From Gemmatimonadota bacterium (GTDB lineage: Bacteria > Gemmatimonadota > Gemmatimonadetes > Longimicrobiales > Gaopeijiaceae): a DNA stretch of 5,429 nucleotides. The translations under genes and the position numbers were made by a program. The notes below the pieces were generated by a model. The model saw nothing but the letters and a program-made list of their open reading frames with translations, was not told where the DNA came from and made no database searches. Location: contig JAUQOX010000201.1 in NCBI GenBank assembly GCA_030550695.1, positions 1-5,429 on the forward strand, given 5' to 3'. Positions 1 through 5,429 of the stretch are shown here, piece by piece (position 1 is the stretch's first letter; each line of letters begins with the position of its first letter).

Positions 1-7
1 CTACCCC

Positions 8-2134
8 TCAGCTCAGCAAATTCCGGAGGATCTCCAGGATCCACGCGGAAAACCGCTCGCCGGAGTCGCTATGGACCCGGACGAACCAGGGGGCCAGCAC
101 CAGGGACACCACGCTCATGAGCTTGATGAGGATGTTCATGGAGGGACCGGAGGTATCCTTGAAGGGGTCCCCCACGGTGTCCCCCACCACAGCCGCTTTG
201 TGCGGGGCCGAGCCCTTTCCACCCAGGGCACCCTTTTCGATGTGCTTCTTGGCGTTGTCCCAAGCTCCCCCGGCGTTGGCCATGAACAGGGCCATAAGGA
301 CGCCGGTGACCGTGGCACCCGCCAGGAGACCGCCCAAGGCCGCCACCCCCAGGAAGTAGCCCACCAGCACCGGCGCCAGAACAGCGGTGAGGCCGGGAAG
401 GATCATCTCTTTGAGGGCCCCTTCGGTGGAAATGGACACGCACCGTGCCGGATCCGGCTTGGCCTTGCCCTCCATAAGCCCGGGGATCTCCCGGAACTGG
501 CGCCGCACTTCCTCCACCATCCCTTGGGCGGCGCGCCCCACCGCCGTCATGGTCAGGGCCGCCACGAAAAAGGGAATGATACCCCCGACGAAGAGCCCGA
601 TGACCACCATGGGGTCGATGAGGTTGAGCCCCCGCTCCCGGAGTCCCACGGCGGAAGAGTAGGCGCTGAAGAGGGCCAAGGCCGTGAGGGCCGCCGACCC
701 GATGGCGAAGCCCTTGCCGATGGCCGCCGTGGTGTTCCCGATGGCATCCAGGGAGTCGGTGATCTTGCGGGTCTCGGGCCCCAGGCCGCTCATCTCGCTG
801 ATCCCCCCGGCGTTGTCGGCAATGGGTCCGTAGGCATCCACGGACATGGTAACCCCCACGGTGGCCAGCATACCCACCGCGGCAATGCCGATGCCGTAGA
901 GGCCGGCTGCCGAGTAAGACACGAAGATCGCCAAGCAGATGAGGATCATGGGGATGGCCGTGGATTCCATGCCCACCGCCAAGCCCGTGATGATGTTGGT
1001 GGCGGGGCCGGTCTGGCTGGCCTCGGCGATGCGGCGGATCGGCTTGGCCGCCGTGTAGTATTCCGTGACCAGCCCCACGAAGATTCCCACCAAGGTGCCG
1101 GCCAGGATGGCCCAGAAGGGACCCTGGCCGCCATAAACCTTCCCCGTGAGGGGATCGGAAACCTGAACCCCCGACGCTTTCACCACGAACCACATGGCCA
1201 CCAGGAAAAGGCCGGCGGCGATGAAGGTCACGTTCCGGAGAGCCGCGGCCGGCTCGGTCTTTTCCAGCACCTTCATCATGAACACGGCCACCAGCGAGGC
1301 CAAGAGCCCTGTCCCCACGGTGAGGAGCGGAAGGGCCACACCTTGCAGAGGGGTAGCGGCCAAGGCGGCCGAAGTGGCCGCAATGGCCATGGTGGCCACC
1401 ACCGACCCCACGTACGACTCGAAGATATCGGCCCCGAGGCCCGCCACGTCTCCCACGTTGTCGCCCACGTTGTCCGCAATGGTGGCGGGGTTGCGGGGGT
1501 CGTCTTCCGGGATGCCCGCCTCAACTTTTCCCACCAGATCGGCCCCGACATCAGCAGCTTTCGTGTAGATTCCGCCACCCACGCGGGCAAAGAGGGCAAT
1601 GGAGCTGGCCCCCATGGCGAAGCCGGTGATGATCTCGGCGAAGTCCGCCAATTGGGAGGTCCCCGGGACAGCCGACGCGGCAAAGATGTAGAAGAACACC
1701 CCGAGGCCCAAAAGGCCCAGAGAGGCCACCGCCAGCCCCATGACCGAACCACCGAAGAAGGCTATACGCAAGGCCTTCCCCACCCCCTCCTTGTTGGCCG
1801 CCTCGGCGGTGCGCACGTTGGCCCGGGTGGCGCTCTTCATGCCGAAAAACCCTGCCAGTACCGAGCAACTGGCGCCGGCCACATAGGCCACCGTGGTCAG
1901 GGGACCGATGGCAAGGGCCAGAAGTACGGCCACCACCACCACGAAGAAGAAGAGGAAGGTATACTCCTTCTTGAGGAAGGCCATGGCGCCGGTATGGATC
2001 TGCTCGGAGATGTCGGCCATGGTCTCGTTGCCCTTGGGCTGCTTCTTCACGTAGCCGTAGATCCCGAGGGCTACCAGCAGGCCCAACAGTCCCAGGACCC
2101 AGGACCAGTCGGTTAAGCTGATCAGATCGCTCAT
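8..2134 (-). CDS. hppA: Membrane-bound K+-dependent pyrophosphate-energised cation (Na+ or H+) pump
   Basis: Integral membrane pyrophosphatase that couples PPi hydrolysis to cation export across the cytoplasmic membrane. With the ATG at 2134 it is 708 aa, normal for the family, and very hydrophobic, consistent with about 16 membrane helices. Seen directly: the PPi/Mg-binding signature DVGADLVGKVE (residues 195-205), a second acidic motif DNVGDNVGD (221-229), and the C-terminal GDTVGDPFKD (651-660). The stretch GNTTAAIGKG (466-475) has Ala470 and Gly473, the A-x-x-G pattern of K+-dependent enzymes, where K+-independent ones have K-x-x-T. In GADIFESY (234-241), Asp236 is followed by Glu239, the gate-Glu position of Thermotoga-type Na+ pumps; plant H+ pumps carry it four residues later. 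Lys671 matches the conserved gate lysine. Start: an in-frame GTG at 2164 would add 10 residues, but the AAAGGGGG site at 2146-2153 favours the ATG. Last gene of the visible operon, 49 nt after pth; its terminator lies beyond the window. Family certain; transported ion inferred. Confidence 0.96.
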   Translation of the reverse strand: MSDLISLTDWSWVLGLLGLLVALGIYGYVKKQPKGNETMADISEQIHTGAMAFLKKEYTFLFFFVVVVAVLLALAIGPLTTVAYVAGASCSVLAGFFGMKSATRANVRTAEAANKEGVGKALRIAFFGGSVMGLAVASLGLLGLGVFFYIFAASAVPGTSQLADFAEIITGFAMGASSIALFARVGGGIYTKAADVGADLVGKVEAGIPEDDPRNPATIADNVGDNVGDVAGLGADIFESYVGSVVATMAIAATSAALAATPLQGVALPLLTVGTGLLASLVAVFMMKVLEKTEPAAALRNVTFIAAGLFLVAMWFVVKASGVQVSDPLTGKVYGGQGPFWAILAGTLVGIFVGLVTEYYTAAKPIRRIAEASQTGPATNIITGLAVGMESTAIPMILICLAIFVSYSAAGLYGIGIAAVGMLATVGVTMSVDAYGPIADNAGGISEMSGLGPETRKITDSLDAIGNTTAAIGKGFAIGSAALTALALFSAYSSAVGLRERGLNLIDPMVVIGLFVGGIIPFFVAALTMTAVGRAAQGMVEEVRRQFREIPGLMEGKAKPDPARCVSISTEGALKEMILPGLTAVLAPVLVGYFLGVAALGGLLAGATVTGVLMALFMANAGGAWDNAKKHIEKGALGGKGSAPHKAAVVGDTVGDPFKDTSGPSMNILIKLMSVVSLVLAPWFVRVHSDSGERFSAWILEILRNLLS

Positions 2135-2145
2135 GGGTGTTGCGT

Positions 2146-2154
2146 CCCCCTTTG
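2146..2154 (-). promoter_or_regulatory. Ribosome binding site of hppA (decides the start)
   Basis: On the minus strand CAAAGGGGG lies 11 nt before the ATG at 2134. It is a purine-rich Shine-Dalgarno-like site and is the reason for preferring this ATG over the GTG at 2164, which has only pyrimidine-rich CCTTCCCC-type sequence upstream. Confidence 0.6.
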
Positions 2155-2183
2155 AGGGTTGCACGTGTGCAGGGGAAGGCGGA

Positions 2184-2747
2184 TCAACAGTTGAAACCGT
2201 TCATGGCCGCCTCGACCCCCCGGCTTGCCCAGACTCCCACCCCCTCGGCCAGGCGGGGCAGGAGCCCGAGGATCACCTCTTCGTCTTCCGGCGGCATGGG
2301 GGAGAGCACCCATTCCGAGAGATCCTCCCCCGGCGGAGGAACCCCCACGCCGATCCGGAGCCTGGCATACCCCTCCGTTCCCAGGGCCTCCGAAACGGAA
2401 CGGAGCCCCTTGTGGCCCCCGTCGGAACCCCGGGGCCGAAAGCGGATGCGGCCCACCTCCAGGGCCGCATCGTCCACCACCACCAGCAAATCCTCTTCGA
2501 CCTGGAATTCCGGAAGACCGGCGAGGAGGCCCAACGCCTCTCCGCTGCGGTTCATGTACGTGGTGGGCTTGAGGAGCAAGAACGAAATCCCCTCCCACGA
2601 GCCGCCGGTAACCTCGCCCTTTCGCTCCTTGCGGAACGGAGGGAACCCCCAGGCCCGAGCCACATGGTCCACCAGCCACCATCCGACATTGTGGCGGGTG
2701 GCTTCGTAGCGCGCGCCGGGGTTCCCGAGCCCCACCACCACCTTCAT
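2184..2747 (-). CDS. pth: Peptidyl-tRNA hydrolase (bacterial Pth family)
   Basis: Cytoplasmic esterase that cleaves peptidyl-tRNAs dropped by ribosomes, releasing reusable tRNA; normally essential in bacteria. The 187-aa length is typical. Seen directly: N-terminal VGLGNPG with Asn9, RHNVGWW with the catalytic His19, KPTTYMNRSG (60-69) with Asn66, and VVVDDAAL (89-96) with Asp92, matching E. coli Asn10, His20, Asn68 and Asp93. At the fifth active-site position (E. coli Asn114, GGHNGL) this protein has GGHKGL with Lys113, a variation I believe is common in the family. The ATG at 2747 gives the canonical N-terminus directly before GLGNPG. It has only a weak GGTGG-like site (2752-2756) about 4 nt upstream, within the 15-nt gap after the rplY stop, so translation may be coupled to rplY. 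The short C-terminus ends in NGFNC. Function is very secure from motifs and from the conserved prs-rplY-pth context. Confidence 0.96.
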   Translation of the reverse strand: MKVVVGLGNPGARYEATRHNVGWWLVDHVARAWGFPPFRKERKGEVTGGSWEGISFLLLKPTTYMNRSGEALGLLAGLPEFQVEEDLLVVVDDAALEVGRIRFRPRGSDGGHKGLRSVSEALGTEGYARLRIGVGVPPPGEDLSEWVLSPMPPEDEEVILGLLPRLAEGVGVWASRGVEAAMNGFNC

Positions 2748-2762
2748 GCCCCCACCATGGGC

Positions 2763-3425
2763 TCAGGACCCCCGTTCCGTTCCTTCCCGCCCCTCCGGCC
2801 CCGCGGCCCCACCCTCCCCTTTCTCCTCTTCCGCCCGGACCTCGGCGGCCTCCACCGGCACCCTCGGTGCCAGGACGGTGCACACGGTCAGGCTAGGATC
2901 GGAAAGGAGGGTGATCCCCGGTTCCAGTACGAGATCGGAAACGTGGAGGGCCTCACCTACCCCCAAACCGGTCACATCCACCGTCACCGCATCGGGAATC
3001 TGGGTGGGGAGGCAGCGGATCCGAAGATCGTCCAGGAGCTGCTCCAAGATTCCCCCGGCTTCCCGCACTCCCCTGGGTATGCCTTCCAGTCTTACCGGCA
3101 CCTCCACCTCCACCGCCACTCCCCGCTGGATCCGCAGAAAATCCACATGCAAAAGACCTGTCTTGTGCGGATAGGTTTGGATTTCCCGGACCAACGCCTC
3201 CACCGGCTCGGGATCCCCTTCGATATGCAGGGTCAGGATGGTGTTCTCGACGGAGATATGTTGGAAGAGGTGCTCCACCTCATGCCGATCCAGGGAAAGA
3301 GGCCTGGGATCCATTCCCTTGCCGTAGAGAATGGCGGGGACCCTGTCCCCCGCCCGAAGCTTACGGGCAGACTCTTTTCCCACCTGGCCCCTGGGGCGGG
3401 CCTTGAGCGAAGCGGTTTTCGTCAT
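2763..3425 (-). CDS. rplY: 50S ribosomal protein L25, long CTC/TL5 form
   Basis: Binds 5S rRNA in the large ribosomal subunit; the long form is also known as general stress protein Ctc (TL5 in Thermus). The protein is 220 aa, against about 95 aa for the short E. coli type. Seen: the L25 domain at residues 1-97, including AGDRVPAILYGKG (25-37) and HVDFLRI (93-99); then the CTC C-terminal beta domain at about 100-188, with EAGGILEQLL (122-131), CLPTQIPD (138-145) and a DVTGLGVGE-type stretch (150-158) leading into HVSDL (161-165). A low-complexity tail rich in Glu, Gly and Ala follows from about 191 and is probably disordered. The ATG at 3425 has a good AAAGGA site 6 nt upstream. It lies 84 nt after prs and 15 nt before pth, an arrangement conserved in many bacteria. 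The tail varies between species and its role is unknown to me. Confidence 0.95.
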   Translation of the reverse strand: MTKTASLKARPRGQVGKESARKLRAGDRVPAILYGKGMDPRPLSLDRHEVEHLFQHISVENTILTLHIEGDPEPVEALVREIQTYPHKTGLLHVDFLRIQRGVAVEVEVPVRLEGIPRGVREAGGILEQLLDDLRIRCLPTQIPDAVTVDVTGLGVGEALHVSDLVLEPGITLLSDPSLTVCTVLAPRVPVEAAEVRAEEEKGEGGAAGPEGREGTERGS

Positions 3426-3431
3426 TCCTAT

Positions 3432-3437
3432 TCCTTT
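3432..3437 (-). promoter_or_regulatory. Ribosome binding site of rplY
   Basis: AAAGGA on the minus strand, with a 6-nt spacer to the ATG at 3425. This is the best-matching Shine-Dalgarno in the window and supports the chosen start. Confidence 0.7.
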
Positions 3438-3509
3438 CTTGCCGGGGGTGGATCGGGTGTCCGAAACCCTCTTCTCCGGGGGCGCCCGACCCCGCCCGCC
3501 ACCCCTCCC

Positions 3510-4478
3510 TTACTCGTCGTCCTGAGGAATCTCGAACAGGGCGCTCACCGATTCGTTGGAGTGGATGTACTCGATGGCCCGGGCCAAGAGCTCGGCCACG
3601 GAGAGTACCTTGAGCTTTTCGAACCGTTTTTCCGGGGGGATCGCCACGGTATTCGTCACCACCAGCTCTTCCAGGGGAATGGACCGGAGGCGCTCCACGG
3701 CCCGGCCGGAAAACAGGCCATGGGTCGCCATGGCGTAGACGGCCCTGGCCCCCCGTTCGCACAAGGCCACCACCGCCTGGGCCAGGGTACCTCCGGTGTC
3801 CACCATGTCGTCCACCACCAGACAGTTCTTGCCCCTCACCTCCCCCACCACGTTGAGCACCTCGGCCTCGTTGGGGGCCGGCCGCCTCTTGTCGATGATG
3901 GCGAAGGAGGCCCCGAGCCTCCGGGCGAAACCCCGGGCCATCTTGGCGGACCCCACGTCGGGAGCCACCACCACCAAGTCTTCCAATCCCTTTTCCCGGA
4001 AATACCTCACCAAGACGGGTGCGGCGTAGAGGTGATCCACCGGGATGTCGAAGAAGCCCTGGATCTGGTGTTGGTGGAAATCGATCCCCAGGACCCGGTC
4101 GGCTCCCGCCGCCGTAATGAGGTTGGCCATGAGCTTGGCCCCGATGGCCACCCGGGGCTGGTCCTTCCGGTCCTGGCGTCCGTAGCCGTAATAGGGGATG
4201 ACGGCGGTCACCCGAGCGGCCGAAGCCCGCTTGGCGGCGTCGATCAGGAGGAGAAGTTCCAGGATGTTGTCGCCGGGGGAGTTGGTGGGCTGAAGGATGA
4301 ACACGTCCCTTCCCCGGGCGTTCCGGTCAATCCGGACGAAGATCTCCCCGTCGGCGAAATCCCGGATCGTGGCCGAATCGGGAGACCGGCCCAGGAGGCC
4401 ACCCACCTCGTCGGCCAGCGGACGGTTGGCCCGGCCTGCAAGGAGAAGCAGGGGTCCGCGCTGAAAAGTGTCGTCCAT
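3510..4478 (-). CDS. prs: Ribose-phosphate pyrophosphokinase (PRPP synthetase, class I)
   Basis: Makes 5-phosphoribosyl-1-pyrophosphate from ribose 5-phosphate and ATP, releasing AMP. PRPP feeds purine, pyrimidine, NAD, histidine and tryptophan synthesis. Cytoplasmic, 322 aa, close to the usual 310-320. Seen: FADGE (41-45); YGYGRQDRK (97-105) in the ATP-binding region; GIDFHQHQIQGFFDIPVDH (131-149) with His135; DKRRP (196-200) with the catalytic Lys197; and the PRPP/ribose-5-phosphate loop VVDDMVDTGGT (221-231). The C-terminal SNESVSALF (307-315) is also family-like. One small deviation is DFH where most homologues have DLH. The ATG at 4478 gives a normal N-terminus; AAGGAG (4492-4497) lies 13 nt upstream, a slightly long spacing. 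It is the first gene after a recognisable promoter and is followed by rplY and pth. Ends with TAA. Confidence 0.97.
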   Translation of the reverse strand: MDDTFQRGPLLLLAGRANRPLADEVGGLLGRSPDSATIRDFADGEIFVRIDRNARGRDVFILQPTNSPGDNILELLLLIDAAKRASAARVTAVIPYYGYGRQDRKDQPRVAIGAKLMANLITAAGADRVLGIDFHQHQIQGFFDIPVDHLYAAPVLVRYFREKGLEDLVVVAPDVGSAKMARGFARRLGASFAIIDKRRPAPNEAEVLNVVGEVRGKNCLVVDDMVDTGGTLAQAVVALCERGARAVYAMATHGLFSGRAVERLRSIPLEELVVTNTVAIPPEKRFEKLKVLSVAELLARAIEYIHSNESVSALFEIPQDDE

Positions 4479-4491
4479 GGGAGATTGGCTG

Positions 4492-4497
4492 CTCCTT
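4492..4497 (-). promoter_or_regulatory. Ribosome binding site of prs
   Basis: AAGGAG on the minus strand, a strong core, but 13 nt before the ATG at 4478, longer than the usual 5-9. No closer in-frame start is visible upstream, so it is taken as the site for this ATG. Confidence 0.55.
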
Positions 4498-4522
4498 GGA
4501 ACGGATTCCTCGACGGCGGGCC

Positions 4523-4551
4523 AATCTAGACCGCGGTGGGGGGGTCGTCAA
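4523..4551 (-). promoter_or_regulatory. Predicted sigma70-type promoter of the prs-rplY-pth-hppA operon
   Basis: On the minus strand TTGACG (4546-4551) matches the -35 consensus at 5 of 6 positions. It is followed by exactly 17 bp and then TAGATT (4523-4528), 4 of 6 for the -10 box. Initiation would fall near 4515-4517, giving a leader of roughly 38 nt before the prs ATG, with the AAGGAG site inside it. It sits in the 110-bp gap between the upstream gene's stop and prs, whose upstream half (from about 4548) is visibly less GC-rich than the coding sequence. It is the only promoter-like pair I found in the window. Sequence-based prediction only. Confidence 0.55.
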
Positions 4552-4588
4552 CTCGTGATTCTTGTCGCGAAAACGACGGGGAGGTTAA

Positions 4589-5429
4589 CTAATAGAGCTG
4601 TAAGCGACGAGATGACAAGACGTTGTCTCGCGAGGCCATGGACATCTCCAGGCGAAGGAGGTATCGCCCCGGCGAAAGGGGGGGAAGCTCCAAGCGCAGG
4701 GCCCGGAACACTTCGCCCGGCCCCCTCAGTTCCCCCTCGGTCCACGAGAGGGTGAGGACGGGGGCCTTTCGGAGAAGGCCCAAACGCTCCAGAGCGGTCC
4801 GCACCGCACCTCCTTCCTCCCGCACCAGGCTCAGGTGGAAGGTAGCGGATTCAGCCCGGGGCCCGAGCCCGTAGACCTCCCACGCCACCCCCACGGGCTC
4901 CCGGGAAGACAAGCGAAGGGTGGGATGGAGGATCCCCAGGACCTCCTCCAGCGCCCGGGGGATCGTATCGCCCGGGCGGAAGACGAGGAGGTCGGAGAGG
5001 GCGGGAAGGTCGGGGTGGAGGGGGTCGGCCCGGAGGCCGTGGCGCAGACGGCTCCCCCAACGCCCCTGGGGGGACCACTGCTCCAGGCTCAGGAGGTAGC
5101 GGCCCGGGGGAGCCCGAAGTTGCAGAACGCCGCTCGCCCCCTTTCCCGTCACCCCCAACCTCTCACCCCCCGACTCCGGAAGCAGGAACAAGCCCGCCAG
5201 GGTGTCCGGGGGGAAGGGTCGGGTGGAGGGCTCCCAAGGAATCACCCGGAGGGAGCCTGGCTGAGGAACGGCCGAGGAAGCCCCCGCGGCTCCCCCTTCC
5301 CGAGGCCTCCGCCGAAGGAGGAAGGTGTCGGCCGGGGCCCCGAAGGCGGCCAGCACCAACACCTCGCCCCCGCGCCGCAGCACGGCTGTCTGGCCCTCGC
5401 CCTCGGCCACGAGGGGGGCCAAGACAGGG
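4589..5429 (-). CDS. Unrecognised protein, C-terminal part (5' end outside the window)
   Basis: The frame is open to the right edge, so this is the last 279 residues of a longer gene ending in TAG at 4589-4591. A TTG at 5422 could serve as a start, but the frame continues upstream (Val, Pro) and no ribosome site can be seen, so a partial gene is more likely. Numbering from that TTG, the protein is rich in Pro, Gly, Arg and Leu, with no membrane helix or catalytic motif I recognise. PGRYLLSLE (106-114) and PGRYLLRLE (251-259) form an internal repeat of the kind seen at beta-strand ends in beta-sandwich domains. Between them are LSDLLVFRPGD (142-152) and VAWEVYGLG (179-187). This recalls, from memory only, C-terminal regions of secreted GWxTD-domain hypothetical proteins, but no GWxTD motif is present here. 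It is co-directional with prs and 110 nt upstream, with the prs promoter between, so probably a separate unit. Coding is likely; function unknown. Confidence 0.7.
   Translation of the reverse strand, partial: PVLAPLVAEGEGQTAVLRRGGEVLVLAAFGAPADTFLLRRRPREGGAAGASSAVPQPGSLRVIPWEPSTRPFPPDTLAGLFLLPESGGERLGVTGKGASGVLQLRAPPGRYLLSLEQWSPQGRWGSRLRHGLRADPLHPDLPALSDLLVFRPGDTIPRALEEVLGILHPTLRLSSREPVGVAWEVYGLGPRAESATFHLSLVREEGGAVRTALERLGLLRKAPVLTLSWTEGELRGPGEVFRALRLELPPLSPGRYLLRLEMSMASRDNVLSSRRLQLY

Noticed and set aside
71..2116. Very long open frame on the plus strand, antisense to hppA
   Set aside because: Its translation is full of His, Gly, Arg and Asp with no family resemblance. It mirrors the codon bias of hppA, as expected for an antisense frame in GC-rich DNA.
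2135..2164. GTG at 2164 as the hppA start
   Set aside because: It would add ten polar residues that read through the ribosome binding site at 2146-2154. The ATG at 2134 is well placed after that site and gives a usual family N-terminus.
3426..3509. GC-rich prs-rplY gap as a terminator or L25 leader
   Set aside because: The GGGCGCCC palindrome and GGGT/ACCC pairing give only short stems with no U-tract, and no promoter pair is visible. It appears to be a plain intergenic spacer plus the rplY ribosome site.
2133..4529. Long open frame on the plus strand covering pth, rplY and prs
   Set aside because: It runs antisense across three well-supported genes and the gaps between them, with a low-complexity composition and no motif. 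It is an artefact of scarce stop codons in GC-rich sequence.
4561..4580. Hairpin GTCG-TTTTCG-CGAC as a terminator for the upstream gene
   Set aside because: Only four continuous pairs form on the minus strand and no U-run follows, so it is too weak to call.
4479..4588. tRNA or small RNA gene upstream of prs
   Set aside because: No cloverleaf arms, T-loop GTTCGAAT-like sequence or CCA end were found on either strand. The promoter explains the lower GC content.
4611..4629. Inverted repeat GACAA-gacg-TTGTC with a bulged extension
   Set aside because: It lies inside the 3' end of the upstream coding region, is short and imperfect, and has no U-run after it. Likely chance.

Overview
The window is GC-rich bacterial chromosome, densely packed and with every supported gene on the minus strand. 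Reading in the direction of transcription (high to low coordinates) it holds: the 3' part of an unrecognised gene running in from the right edge (4589-5429); a 110-bp intergenic gap carrying a good sigma70-type promoter; then prs (PRPP synthetase), rplY/ctc (ribosomal protein L25, long CTC form), pth (peptidyl-tRNA hydrolase) and hppA (membrane pyrophosphate-energised ion pump). The gaps after prs, rplY and pth are 84, 15 and 49 nt. I see no convincing terminator in them, so the four genes look like one operon read from the promoter at about 4523-4551. No stretch over 300 bases lacks a gene, and I find no RNA gene, mobile element or CRISPR array.

prs-rplY-pth is an ancient, widely conserved housekeeping cluster, often followed by ychF in Proteobacteria. 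Here the gene after pth is hppA. PRPP-using reactions and aminoacyl-tRNA synthesis both release pyrophosphate, and HppA hydrolyses pyrophosphate to pump cations. The arrangement therefore puts PPi-generating metabolism or translation next to a PPi-using pump, although co-regulation is an inference. Motifs in HppA place it in the K+-dependent group with the 'gate' glutamate in the position seen in Na+-pumping enzymes, so Na+ (or Na+ plus H+) transport is a real possibility.

The organism cannot be named with certainty. The high GC, the K+-dependent HppA, the CTC-type L25 with an acidic tail, and an upstream protein recalling C-terminal parts of GWxTD-type hypothetical proteins would fit Gemmatimonadota or a similar deep-branching high-GC phylum. 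That is a low-confidence guess from memory of family styles. I do not see a clear new biological system. The least explained item is the partial upstream gene with an internal PGRYLL-type repeat.
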